64,000 nucleotides of DNA from Belnapia arida. GTDB lineage: Bacteria > Pseudomonadota > Alphaproteobacteria > Acetobacterales > Acetobacteraceae. Of the stretch, positions 41,426 through 50,453 are shown one piece after another; the stretch's first letter is position 1; every line of letters starts with the position of its first letter. The notes under the pieces are model-generated. The model made no database searches. It saw only the letters and a list, made by a program, of their open reading frames with translations, and had not been told where the DNA came from. Position numbers and translations under genes: made by a program. The stretch covers positions 219,724-283,723 of the forward strand of contig NZ_JAETWB010000005.1 in NCBI RefSeq assembly GCF_016773205.1, given 5' to 3'.

Positions 41426-42454
41426 TTGAACCCCCTGCGCGCCCTGGCCCGCTGGCGGCGGCGGCACCGCATCCTGCCGCTGCTCGGCGACACCAGGCTG
41501 CGTGGGGAGCGGGAAGCGGGGCTGCTGCGCTGGAGCGTGAAAGTGCTCGGCGCCGAGATGGCGCAACGGCACTACGCCGCCGGCCTCGCCGGGCCAGGGG
41601 CGCCGGTCCCCGCCGGACCGACGCATCTCGGCCTCGCCAGCCGCACCTGCCGGCAGGCCGATATCGAGCATGACTGGCTGCGGCACTGGGCGCGCGTCCT
41701 CGGCACGCCACCGGTCTATCACCGCAAGCTCTGGGAGGATGCCTTCGTCCTCCAGGCCGCATGGGAGGCAGGGATGCTGTCGCCTGGCCGCCGCGCCCTC
41801 GGCTTCGCGGTGGGGCGGGAGGCGCTGCCGGCGATCCTCGCCGCACATGGGGTGGAGGTGGTGGCGACCGACCTCGACGCAGGTGACGCCCGGGCTCGCG
41901 ACTGGATCGAGACCGGGCAGCATGGCCAGGCTGCGGAGGCGCTCTACCGGCCGGAGGTGCTGTCGCGGGCGGCGTTCGACCGGCTGGTCAGCTTCCGCCC
42001 GGCCGACATGGCGCGGCTGCCGGAGAGTCTGCGGCAGCGCGGCTTCGACCTGGTGTGGTCGGTCTGCGCCATGGAGCATCTCGGCAGCCTGGAGCGCGGG
42101 CTCGACTTCATCCTTGCGGCGATGCGCTGCCTGAAGCCGGGCGGCCTCGCCCTGCACACCACGGAGTTCAACCTCGACGGCGCCGGCGGCACGGTGCGTC
42201 GGGGCAGCACCGTGCTTTACCAGCGGCGGCACCTGGAGGGGCTGGCGGCCCGGCTGGCGGCTGAGGGGCATCGCATGCTGCCGCTCGACGACAACCAGGG
42301 CGCGGGCATGCTCGACCGCTTCATCGACCTGGCGCCACTCCTGGAGGCGGAGGGGCCGCCGCTCGGCCCGCTCTTCCCGCCGCATCTGCGGCTGTCGGTG
42401 CAGGGCTATCCGGTGACCTCGGCGGGCATCCTCATCGTATCAGGTGCTGGCTAG
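41426..42454 (+). CDS. SAM-dependent methyltransferase
   Basis: A 342-residue protein with TTG as start, preceded by ggcggcgcc. The Rossmann-type core is present: RRALGFAVGREALPAILAAHGVEVVATDLDAG (motif I-like), FDLVWSVCAMEHLGSLERGLDF (motif II) and LKPGGLALHTTEFNL (motif III). It resembles class I methyltransferases found beside glycosyltransferases, but the target is unknown. Thirteen bases separate it from the TctC gene. This is the last gene before the accessory region begins. Confidence 0.75.
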   Translation: MNPLRALARWRRRHRILPLLGDTRLRGEREAGLLRWSVKVLGAEMAQRHYAAGLAGPGAPVPAGPTHLGLASRTCRQADIEHDWLRHWARVLGTPPVYHRKLWEDAFVLQAAWEAGMLSPGRRALGFAVGREALPAILAAHGVEVVATDLDAGDARARDWIETGQHGQAAEALYRPEVLSRAAFDRLVSFRPADMARLPESLRQRGFDLVWSVCAMEHLGSLERGLDFILAAMRCLKPGGLALHTTEFNLDGAGGTVRRGSTVLYQRRHLEGLAARLAAEGHRMLPLDDNQGAGMLDRFIDLAPLLEAEGPPLGPLFPPHLRLSVQGYPVTSAGILIVSGAG

Positions 42455-42923
42455 CACGGCTCCCGCACGGCTGATGCGCTTGTGCCCCTCAGGGCGCCTG
42501 TGGAGGAGGTTACTCGGTGCCCCAGGCCGCTCATGGCTCGCCGCTGGGCTTTCAGCCGCGCCCAGCGCTGCTGCTCTCCGGGATGAACTTCGCGTCTGCG
42601 GCTCCGAAGGCTGCACGAATGGTCTTGAGAGTACTGCTTCGAGGCACCGTGGTGACCAGATCGAAGTCAGCAACCGGCCATGCGGGAGCAGCATCAGCGG
42701 TTGTTGGAGTAGGACCTGCTGATTGCAGAGAGGCAGCCCCGGCGGGTTTCAACCTATCGAGCGGCCGCTTGGTGATGGAAGGTGAGGCGTCGATATTCGT
42801 GCGGACATATGCGCTGCAGGCGGATACGAGACCATGATGCAAAGGCATCTCGACGATCGTCCACGGTCCTTGAGTGATCCGCTCGTCCGTGAGCGGCGAC
42901 GGGCGATGTTGGATCAGCCGCAT
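42455..42923. other. start of accessory region, no confident gene
   Basis: About 470 bases after the methyltransferase hold no gene I can support. A minus-strand frame (42552-43019, 155 codons) has a segment DFDLVTTVPRSSTLKTIRAA that faintly recalls phosphoribosyltransferase-like proteins, but it overlaps the real uracil-glycosylase gene and has no clear start. Base usage is less GC-rich than to the left, consistent with insertion. Confidence 0.4.
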
Positions 42924-43472
42924 ATGCACCCGCTTCGAGCTACCGCTGACGGTCTTCGGCAGCGGCCGGGCGTCGTGGTTCCAGACGCTGACCCGCTCGA
43001 CGGCGGGGCCGAGGCGCACATGCTGTTCCTCCTCGAGAAGCCAGGGCCCATGACGGATTCAAGCCGCTCTGGCGTGCGGAAGGGTTCGGGCTTCATCAGC
43101 CGCAATAACGACGATCCCACGGCGGAAGCGACATGGCATTTCATGTCCGAAGCCGGCATTCCGCGACGAAAGACGCTGATTTGGAACGTCATTCCCTGGT
43201 GGAACGGCACCATCGACATCAAGCGGGACGAACACGAACAAGGATTGCAAGCAACGGCGAGGCTCATTGAGCTGCTGCCGAAACTGCGCGGCGTCGTCCT
43301 GGTCGGGAAAAAGGCAGGACGGGCACAGCCCTTCCTGGCCGGGAAGGGCTTGTACATTGCCACCTCGCCGCATCCTTCTCCGCAAGTCCGTGCGGCCTTC
43401 CCCACGATGTGGCGTGGGATTGGAACGACATGGCACGAGGCGGCTCGCCACCTCGGTTGCCTGTCAGACTGA
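42924..43472 (+). CDS. uracil-DNA glycosylase superfamily protein
   Basis: A 182-residue protein (212 if started at 42834) with the core of a uracil-DNA glycosylase-like fold. The motif LFLLEKPGP lies near the N-terminus, followed by GSGFISRNNDDPTAEATWHFM and LIWNVIPWWNG. The C-terminal motif is SPHPSP (residues 151-156), like the HPSP motif of this family. Such small UDG-like proteins occur in many bacteria and their substrate is unknown. It lies at the left end of the accessory segment and is distinct from the MUG at 20256. The start is chosen because the conserved part begins there. An opposite-strand frame overlaps its 5' end. Confidence 0.7.
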   Translation: MHPLRATADGLRQRPGVVVPDADPLDGGAEAHMLFLLEKPGPMTDSSRSGVRKGSGFISRNNDDPTAEATWHFMSEAGIPRRKTLIWNVIPWWNGTIDIKRDEHEQGLQATARLIELLPKLRGVVLVGKKAGRAQPFLAGKGLYIATSPHPSPQVRAAFPTMWRGIGTTWHEAARHLGCLSD

Positions 43473-43600
43473 CGAATTGAGAATCGACTTCAGCATGTGC
43501 CGAGCTTGCCAGAGCGGTTTCCTGCCTGACTGAATCGCTTGTGACCCACAGGGGTTTGGGGAGGTACTTCACTTGTGCCCTGGCGCGAGGGGCGATGCGG

Positions 43601-43672
43601 ATGTCCAAGGTGCCGTCGGTCGACTTGCGGGAACGCGCGGTGGCGGCGTGGGCGGCAAAGGGGATGCAATAG
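43601..43672 (+). pseudogene. IS630-family transposase N-terminal remnant
   Basis: ATG 43601 opens a 23-codon frame MSKVPSVDLRERAVAAWAAK, ended by TAG at 43670-43672. This sequence is the typical helix-turn-helix N-terminus of IS630-family transposases (SxDLRERAVAAV). Nothing of the DDE domain follows, so it is a stub. An IS5-type remnant begins within about 35 bases, showing that two elements were fused by deletion. Confidence 0.7.
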
Positions 43673-43704
43673 CCAGGAGCGAGATGTACGCGATGCGCTT
43701 GGCT

Positions 43705-44137
43705 GGCCCGAGGCACTGCCTCGAACTGCGGCAGCTACGGGACCAAGGCGTGCGTGATTGCTGATGGCCGCGGCCGAGCCATTGCCTTCGCGCTCGCGCC
43801 CGGTCAGGCTTACGAACTACCCGTGGCATCAAGACTGCGCGGCTGCCTGCCGGACGTTCCCGGCTGGGTCGCCGGCGACCTCGGTTTCGCCTCCGACGCT
43901 TCCGCGAGCGCATTTGGGCCATGGGGGCGCGGCCGGCGATCCTACCTTGGCGTACCAATGCAGAGGTCGCCTGCCCGGACTGGATCTACGTCAACCGTCG
44001 CCCGGCTGAGAACCTTTGGGCAGGTCTTTAAGAGTCGCGCGCGATTCGACACCAGCTCTGAGAAAACCGCGCGATCCCTCCTTGGCGTCCTCTGCCTCGC
44101 CGCAACAGCCGTCTGGATCAAAGCCATCAGGCTTTAA
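43705..44137 (+). pseudogene. IS5-family transposase, degenerate
   Basis: Pieces of an IS5-family DDE transposase in more than one frame. NCGSYGTKACVIADGRGRAIAF, ALAPGQAYELPV and WVAGDLGFAS are in one frame; the next part (FRERIWAMGARPAIL, then ACPDWIYVNRR) is in another; and KTARSLLGVLCLAATAVWIKA at the end returns to a frame that stops at 44137. At least two frameshifts separate the parts, so no functional product is possible. The first part of the gene is missing. Confidence 0.8.
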
Positions 44138-44153
44138 CAAGCATCAGGACAGC

Positions 44154-45443
44154 TCACGTCAAACCCATGCAACGTTGGGGTACGAACTCTACTCGTCGGT
44201 CAAGTGCGTCACGCATGTCATCTGTGCCCAGTCCAACTATCGGCTCGCGTGAGCCGCGCCCAATCGCTTGGCTACGCCCTCGCAGCGATGGTTTATCAGC
44301 TGCCAGTTGGACCCGCACCGTTTGTGCACGAGCTAACGATAGCCGGTTGTTGAGCAGATCTGAACCTGTGACGCTGGTGTGACCGATAATCTGTAGGCAC
44401 ATATCGCGCTGAACCACGCGATCGGCGATCTGTCGCAGCCACATAGGATACGGGGCGCTAATATCGGGATTGCGCACGAACTCAGAAGTACCTGGACGGA
44501 ACAGTAGCTTCACCGCCAGCCGATTGCGCGCCAAGCCATAGTTCACCATTTCGTTGAAAGCCGTCTCGGCTTCCTGTCGACGGCCTAGTGCCCAGTTCGC
44601 CAGGTAGAGGCCGTTCAACACGCGCGCCTGTTGACCCCCTGGCTCGTTCTCTGCCTGCCGGTAGAGGGCAAGGGCCTGATCAAACCGATTCCGCTCATAA
44701 GCATCAATCGCGCCAGCAACGGCGGCCTGCGCCCGCAGTCCACGTAAATAGGTGGGGTCCATGGGCGTGCCTGGCTGGCCAGCACAAGTGCGCAGATAGG
44801 CTGCCATTGCCTCGTCGTCGAGCCAAACCGGGCTTTCGCTTGAGAAGCGAACAGGTGTCGGATCAACCGTTTCGGCCCGCACCCAAGCGGTGGGATGCGA
44901 TAAAATTGTGCCTGTTTGGAGATCGCCCAGTACCGCCCAGATACGATAGGTGCTGCTTGGCCCAGACGTATTCGTGAGACTACCTGATGCGGTCACCGTC
45001 GTGATTGAACCAAGGAGGATGAGAGGTTTCTCGTCGAGCACTGTAACGTTGAAGGGCTTCAATTCGAAGGCCGGGTAGCGTTCGCGTACGAGGTTTTCAA
45101 TACTGGCGACCATTGATCGGGTTGCATTGGTTTCCATACCGCTGGCGCGATCGATCAATGGATCGATGACGAGCGGCCGTCGGCCGCCAGGTGGCGGTGG
45201 CAGATCCTTGGCACCCGCAAGGGTCGCCTCGGCTAAGCGCACCACGGCCTCCTCCAACGGAAGCGCGTCCCGCGGCGGCGTGATGGCGGCGGCATTGAAC
45301 GTCTGTCTGTCAGAAGTTACTGACGCAGCGCAGGCGTTCAACAGCGCAAGCGTTACGCAGCCGAGAATTAGCAGTAAATGTCTGGACCGCGCGGGCCGGT
45401 CAGGACCGCGGTGTGCAAGCGGATCGCAAGAGCAAGAGGTCAT
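44154..45443 (-). CDS. OmpA-family lipoprotein with TPR-like region
   Basis: A 429-residue protein. The N-terminal signal ends in a lipobox (LALLNAC), so the mature protein is probably an outer-membrane lipoprotein. The middle (residues 60-210) has a region with GRRPLVIDPLIDRASGMETNATRS that resembles no known domain to me. TPR-like helices follow (AIDAYERNRFDQALALYRQ, then VLNGLYLANWALGRRQEAETAF). The C-terminal OmpA domain contains LQIIGHTSVTGSDLLNNRLSLARAQTV and DALDRRVEFV, so it could bind peptidoglycan. Its start overlaps the upstream gene by 44 bases. Codon use and base content are clearly less GC-biased than the flanking core genes, suggesting transfer. Confidence 0.78.
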   Translation of the reverse strand: MTSCSCDPLAHRGPDRPARSRHLLLILGCVTLALLNACAASVTSDRQTFNAAAITPPRDALPLEEAVVRLAEATLAGAKDLPPPPGGRRPLVIDPLIDRASGMETNATRSMVASIENLVRERYPAFELKPFNVTVLDEKPLILLGSITTVTASGSLTNTSGPSSTYRIWAVLGDLQTGTILSHPTAWVRAETVDPTPVRFSSESPVWLDDEAMAAYLRTCAGQPGTPMDPTYLRGLRAQAAVAGAIDAYERNRFDQALALYRQAENEPGGQQARVLNGLYLANWALGRRQEAETAFNEMVNYGLARNRLAVKLLFRPGTSEFVRNPDISAPYPMWLRQIADRVVQRDMCLQIIGHTSVTGSDLLNNRLSLARAQTVRVQLAADKPSLRGRSQAIGRGSREPIVGLGTDDMRDALDRRVEFVPQRCMGLT

Positions 45444-46665
45444 CGTGAGTGGGCCTTTCTCCGAGCTGCAGCCTAGACAGCAAGGGTGTGCACTGCGAGT
45501 TGGCAGGCTGCCGCCGCACGGTGGTACCCTCGCTACCGGTTCGCTTTATCGCCACTGGCGCTCTTGCCGCCGACTGTGGGGGTAATTGAGGCGGGGCCAA
45601 GAGGGAAAAGGTGAGCGCCGGATTGGTGCTACTATGAGGTCTTTTCTCACCGCCGTTGGTATTATTGTCGGCATCTGAACCAGGCCTCGACGGCAGCATG
45701 TCGAGTTGCGCCAGATCGGCAACGGCTGTGCCAAGTGGCGCGGGCGTTAGCGCGACCTCAGGCGTCGGTGGCCAAGCTTGCGGTGAGGTTTCAACCGTAG
45801 CCAACCCATTTGGCGCCTCGGCTGATCGCACGGAAGGTAGGCGTGGCGCGTCGGTGTGTTCATGAAGTGGCGCAGCTGCAACGAGAGGCGGCATTGCACT
45901 GGCGGTCGACGAAGGGGCATCGTTTGAAAGCGCGGTGGCTGCAGCGTCACGAACTGGAACTTCAGGCAAAGCTGTGCTGGAGGATGTGATGACCTGATAA
46001 GCGGTTTCCGGCACAATGAGTCCGGACGCAACCTTGTCCGCCGCGCCCTCGCTTTGAAAAGACATTGGCAGGTGAGCGGAGGGAGGCGGCAAACTTCCGG
46101 CGGATGTTGACTTCGATGAGGAGCCGAAGTCGGTAACGGCCAGGGCAACGCCGCCAATTATCGCGACGATGCCTAACGCCAGCAAGGCTTCGGGTTTTGC
46201 CAGGCTGCGTTTGGGGCGGCTCTTGCCACCGAGCATGGTCCATATCTCAGCAACTCTGGTCGCGCCGAAATGGTCAAGGGGAGGCTGGTTAGAGAAGGCC
46301 TCATTGAGCACACGCAAGATGCTTGGGACTTCGTCCGGCGCCAAACAGCAATACACAATCGGCACAGCGTCAAAGTGGGCCGGCATGTGACTAGTGGATC
46401 TTAAGGTATTCTGCAGAATGGATACTGCGCGCGGTGTTGTCTTGGGCGCGATATCGATCAAAGCAATACCGCGGTCTGGATGCATCAGCACCGCATCGAC
46501 GCACGGACGATAATCCTGTGCACCGCCGACGGCCGGGCCGGAAAGCATTTCCCAACGACGCATTCGGAGGGCAACCGGTCTAGCAGCGCCGGAGGTTGCG
46601 GAACTGTTGGTTAACCATCGTGGACCCGTTCCGATGGCTTCGTTGGTACCTGCCTTGTATGCCAT
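45400..46665 (-). CDS. membrane-anchored protein of unknown function, partner of the OmpA lipoprotein
   Basis: A 421-residue protein. The N-terminal region (residues 1-150) is predicted cytoplasmic and includes CVDAVLMHPDRGIALIDIAP and HFDAVPIVYCCLAPDEVPSI, with a nuclease-like flavour that is not a clear match. One transmembrane segment, ALLALGIVAIIGGVALAVTDF, lies near residue 185. A long low-complexity Ser/Pro/Ala-rich region follows to the C-terminus, predicted outside. Its 3' end overlaps the OmpA lipoprotein gene by 44 bases, so the two are probably translated from one transcript. I do not recognise the family. An AT-rich upstream region probably holds the promoter. Confidence 0.65.
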   Translation of the reverse strand: MAYKAGTNEAIGTGPRWLTNSSATSGAARPVALRMRRWEMLSGPAVGGAQDYRPCVDAVLMHPDRGIALIDIAPKTTPRAVSILQNTLRSTSHMPAHFDAVPIVYCCLAPDEVPSILRVLNEAFSNQPPLDHFGATRVAEIWTMLGGKSRPKRSLAKPEALLALGIVAIIGGVALAVTDFGSSSKSTSAGSLPPPSAHLPMSFQSEGAADKVASGLIVPETAYQVITSSSTALPEVPVRDAAATALSNDAPSSTASAMPPLVAAAPLHEHTDAPRLPSVRSAEAPNGLATVETSPQAWPPTPEVALTPAPLGTAVADLAQLDMLPSRPGSDADNNTNGGEKRPHSSTNPALTFSLLAPPQLPPQSAARAPVAIKRTGSEGTTVRRQPANSQCTPLLSRLQLGERPTHDDLLLLRSACTPRS

Positions 46666-47384
46666 CTAAGTAAGATAGCACGACTGTCCGCCCTTCCACT
46701 CCTTTGCAGTAACAGCCAAGCGGAAAACTATTTGATGCTTACATGAAGTCTTTTTATAACGCACGAGTAGATAATGCTGGCTGTTTGGAGCCAGATTAAA
46801 ATTTAGATTTTCGAAGCGACCGTACTAACGAGACCTGAGCACGGGTGCACAGAGCAGGCGCGGATCTTCGCGGTGTGGGCTTCGGGGCGCCTCGGGCACC
46901 GTGATGCGCGTCGGTTTTGACCTGCCTTGGAAGGCTAAAGGGCGATGCGGACAGACGCGTCTCATGTCAGGCCGCCGCAGCATGCAGCAGGAAAACGGTA
47001 CGCTGGGGAGTGTAAGCTATGGCAGCAAGCCGCACCTGCAGTCCTGCCTTGGCAAGGCCGAGTCAGCGCATCCGCCGTAGGCCATAGCTGCTCTTCCGAG
47101 CGGTCCCTCGTAGGCCTCCAGCCGCAGCGCCGGCGTGCCGCTGTTGCCGACCGCGGCCGGGGTGTGGCGTCGAGGAAGACCTTGGCGCTGTCCGCCTCAA
47201 GCGTCATCGTAGTGTGGCTGCATCACCTGCCGCAGGCTGGGCCATCGCTCGCGCAGCTGCCGGAGCGCCATCCAGGGCGTCCAATTGGTCGACCAGAAGC
47301 CCAGCCAGACTACGGGCGGCCGCTGGGCTCAACCTCGAGGTGCGGCAGATCCAGCGGTTGCTACACGCCTAGCGGGCGGAGCCG
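46666..47384. other. long intergenic region with AT-rich promoter area and eroded sequence
   Basis: More than 700 bases without a supportable gene. The first part (about 46690-46830) is clearly AT-rich (tttttataacgcacg, attaaaatttagattttcg) and probably contains the promoter for the minus-strand pair 46665-44154. The second part (46945-47384) shows short reading frames in several phases and leads into the tniA remnant, so it is likely eroded transposon DNA. I find no repeat or RNA gene here. Confidence 0.5.
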
Positions 47385-48565
47385 GTGGCAACCACACTCC
47401 TGTTCGCCTGCCTGGGAGTCGCCCGCGACACGCGCCGTCTGCCGGCGGCGGTGGATGGCCTCATCGAGCAGGTGATCGACAGCGTCCATCTGAAGCGCGA
47501 GCGGCCGCGCCTGCCGGCGCTGCTGCGGCAGGTGCGCCACGACTGCCGCGCTGGCGGCCTATCGCCGCCCTCCATGAAGGCGCTGCGGGCCAGGGTATCG
47601 GCACGGCGGTTGCGCGAACGGGTCCGCGCCCGGGAGGGCGGCGCCGTAGCGCGGGATCGCCTGGCGACGGCGATCGGTCATCTGCAGGCTGAAGGGCCGC
47701 TCGGGCTCGTGCAGGTGGACCACGCGCTGATCGACGCGCACACGCGCAGTGTCCTGGGTCTGCTGCTGGCGCTTGATCCACCGTCCTCCAACTCGGTGGC
47801 GCTCGCCCTCACCCATGCCGTCCTGCCGAAGGAGGCGTGGCTCGAGGCATGGGCCCTCACCCTGGCCTGGCCGATGCGCGGCCTGCCGGGCCGGTCCACC
47901 TCGACAACGTGCCGGACTTCCACGCCCGCGCGCTGAACCCCGGTTGCGAGCAGCACGGCATCGCACTCGACTACCGCCCGCCTGCAATGCCGCGCTATGG
48001 CGGCCACATCGAGCGGCCGACGGGCACGCTGATGGATCGGCTTCACGCCCTGCCGGGCACCACCTTTTCCTCGACTGCCGAGCGCGGTGATTACCCTGCG
48101 GAGGTGAGGGCCGTGCCGACGCTGGGCAAGCTGGAGCGGTGGAATCGACTACTTCGACGGCGCGCTGGCGGTGCTCATCGGTACGCGGCCTCGGCTGCGG
48201 GTGCGCTACGACCCGCGCGACCTCAGCGCCATCTTTGCCGAGATGCCGCAGGGCGGCCCGCTCCGGGTGCCCTACGCCGATCTGGTACAGCTTCCGAACA
48301 GCCTCTGAGAGCACCGCGCTGCCACCGGCGGTTGCGCGCCGAGGGCTGGCGCATGGTGGATGAGGAAGCGATCTTTGCCGCGGTCGCAGAGCAGCGCCGC
48401 ACCGTCGCCGAGGCCTGCGCGGCCAGCAAGGCGGCCCGACGGTCGGCGGCGCGCATCGCCAAGGCCCGCCGGATGCCGGTCACACCAACCGCGCTGGACC
48501 GGCAAGTCCCGCCCGATCACATGTGGCACCCACTGAGCCGGAGGAGGCCCGCGTGCCGCTACTGA
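47385..48565 (+). pseudogene. tniA: TniA/TnsB-family transposase remnant (Tn5053/Tn402-like)
   Basis: Pieces of a Mu/TnsB-type DDE transposase. One frame has GPLGLVQVDHALIDAHTRSVLG (the first catalytic Asp lies here; a deletion after ALID is suggested) and NSVALALTHAVLPKEAWLEAW. A frameshift leads to GPVHLDNVPDFHARALNPG, with the second Asp, and IALDYRPPAMPRYGGHIERPT, with the Glu. Another shift gives YFDGALAVLIGTRPRLRVRYD and PRDLSAIFAEMPQGGP, the Mu-type C-terminal domain. The rest continues in the former frame. At least three frameshifts and one deletion make it non-functional. Confidence 0.82.
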
Positions 48566-48599
48566 CGGAGGCAGACATCGCCGTCTCGGAGTTCCTGAC

Positions 48600-49290
48600 A
48601 TGAACGGCGAGGCCTCTGCCCACCTGCACCGGAGGTTCAGGCCGCTGCAGACCTGCCGGACGAGCAGCGGATCGCTTGCAACCGTGCCGAGCGCTGCATT
48701 ACCCAGCCCATGGCAACGACGGCGCTCGCGTTGCTGCAGGAGGTGATCGACCAGCCACCTCGGGAGCGGTTGGAGAACGTCCTCCTGATGGCGGAGTCCG
48801 GCATGGGCAAGACCAGCCTCATCCGCAAGTTCGAGCGCGCCAACGCCGCCGCTGGGCGTGACGGCGAAGGCGTGCGGCGAATGCCGGTCGTGGCCGGGCT
48901 GATGCCGCCCGAGCCCACCGAGCACGACTTCGGGCAGGTGCTGGCGGCACTCGGGGCACCATCGATCACGGCGCGTCCGGTGGGCCGGGCCGTCACCTCG
49001 CGCCGCGACGTCGCCTGCCGCTGCTGCGGGATCGGCTCGTTCAGGGCATGCCGCTGCGCCAGCCCTCGGCGATCGACTCGCCGCGCCTGTGTCGGCTGCT
49101 GGCCGAACGGGCCGGCGGCATCACGCTGCACATCCATCGTGCCTCCGAGCGCGCCACGATCGCGGCCGCCCGCTCGGGCGAGGAGCGGATCACCGCCGCC
49201 ACGCTCAAGGCGGCGGCAGTTTGGGGTAGCACCCCGATCGCCGCAACCTGTCAGAAGCGGAGGCTTCCTCACGCTCCTGGCCCTATCTGA
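48600..49290 (+). pseudogene. tniB: TniB AAA ATPase remnant
   Basis: A frame beginning near 48600 contains VIDQPPRERLENVLLMAESG followed by the Walker A region ESGMGKTSLIRKFERAN. RMPVVAGLMPPEPTEHDFGQVLAALGAPSI follows, as in TniB of Tn5053-type elements. Then the frame is lost. A separate frame near 49048 carries LCRLLAERAGGITLHIHRAS and SGEERITAATLKAAAVWGST, which match the C-terminal part. The gene is broken by at least one frameshift and lies between the tniA and resolvase remnants, as expected in Tn5053/Tn402. A tniQ gene is missing. Confidence 0.78.
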
Positions 49291-49334
49291 CCGGGGCGCC
49301 CGGTGCGCCGCCCCTTCCAGTCGCGCCGCTGCCG

Positions 49335-50108
49335 ATGCCCGGCGAGGCCTTCACCTCATGGCTCGCCCAACTCAAGCCCGGCGACATCCTCGTGGTGGTC
49401 GCCCTCGACCGGCTGGCCCGCTCGTTGTCGCACTTGTTTGAGGTGGTCGAAGGCCCGCAGGCCCGTGACGTGCACTTCCGCTCGCTCCGCGACCCGATCG
49501 ATACGGCGAGCCCGCAGGGCCTGTTCACCCTCCAGGTCCTCGGCGCCGCGGCGCAGCTCGAACGTACGCTGATCCGCGAACGCACCCGCAGTGGCATGCG
49601 CGCCGCCGCCGCCCGCGGCAGCCGGCCCGGCAACCTGGGCCTGCGGGCGGGGGACCCGGCAGCGCGGCGGGTGACCTCGAAGGCACGCCGGGCGTCCTAC
49701 CTGGCGCGCTTGGTGGTCGGCGCCGATGCCTGGCTGCCGGCCGTGCAGCGGCTGCGGGCGGATGGCCGCGCCTGGAACGATGTCGTCCGCTACCTCAATA
49801 CCCGCCGCGCCACGGGCGCGCCGCCCTGGACCTCGGAGCGCCTCGTCCGGGCGGTGCATGGTAGCGGAGGCCTGGCTGAGCCCGCGCTTCTCGCCCCGGC
49901 CCGGCCGGCACCGCTCCCCGACCAGCTGCTGGCCGTCGTGGCCAGCGTCCTGCGGTCCGACCCGCGAGCCACGCTGCAGGAGATTGGCGCGCAGCTGGAA
50001 GCCATCTGCGAGCCGACGCCGCGCGGCGGTATGACCTGGCAGCCGGGATCAGTGGCCCACGTCGTCGCCCGCGCTAGGAAGGTCAGCCCGCTGCCGGAGG
50101 CACGATAG
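49335..50108 (+). pseudogene. tniR: serine recombinase/resolvase, N-terminally truncated (TniR-like)
   Basis: An open frame of 257 codons. It contains the middle and C-terminal part of a serine resolvase: LKPGDILVVVALDRLARSLSHLFEVVE, FRSLRDPIDTASPQGLFTLQVLG, and AAQLERTLIRERTRSGMRAAAARG. The N-terminal ~50 residues with the catalytic serine (YxRVST) are absent upstream; instead the frame starts at MPGEAFTSWLAQ. The long C-terminal region (residues 100-257) includes a probable DNA-binding part. Probably inactive. Its location after tniB fits the tniR of Tn5053-like transposons. Confidence 0.75.
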
Positions 50109-50360
50109 CACCTAACCCTCGTCCTTGGGTCGTCCCGGCGCGCTGCCTCACCAGCCAGGCCGCCCCGGCACGCTGGAAAACCAAGTGAGGCGCACGATCA
50201 AGGACCGGCCCCGCGACGCCGGTCCGGGCAAGCCCAAGGGCGCCATGGCTGGCGGGCAGGCGGCAAGCGGCTACGCTGACCACGCCATCCGACGCAGGGT
50301 ACGGATCACAATCCAATGCCCTTATTCAGGACGCCACGACACAGATCAGGAAACGCGACA

Positions 50361-50453
50361 ATGGAGGCGCACTACAACGAGGAGCGGCCGCGCTCAGCCC
50401 CTTGGCAACTTGATCCCGAGAGCCTTCGTCAACCAGCCCAGGAACTTGCATAG
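50361..50453 (+). pseudogene. IS3-family transposase C-terminal remnant
   Basis: A 30-codon frame (MEAHYNEERPRSAPWQLDPE) ending in TAG at 50453. It is the typical C-terminal end of IS3-family OrfB, usually HYNEVRPHSALGNLTPEEF. The downstream tail (cccccggaccagagttgggggcaggacc) resembles the right end of such elements. The rest of the element is absent upstream, where no matching transposase sequence is seen. Confidence 0.65.

Noticed and set aside
42552..43019. Minus-strand 155-codon frame with a DFDLVTTVPRSS segment
   Set aside because: Similarity to phosphoribosyltransferase-like proteins is only faint and it overlaps the uracil-glycosylase-like gene; no start or ribosome binding site is convincing.
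46945..47475. Plus-strand 176-codon frame before the tniA remnant
   Set aside because: Composition is Arg/Ser-rich with no motif; likely eroded transposon DNA.
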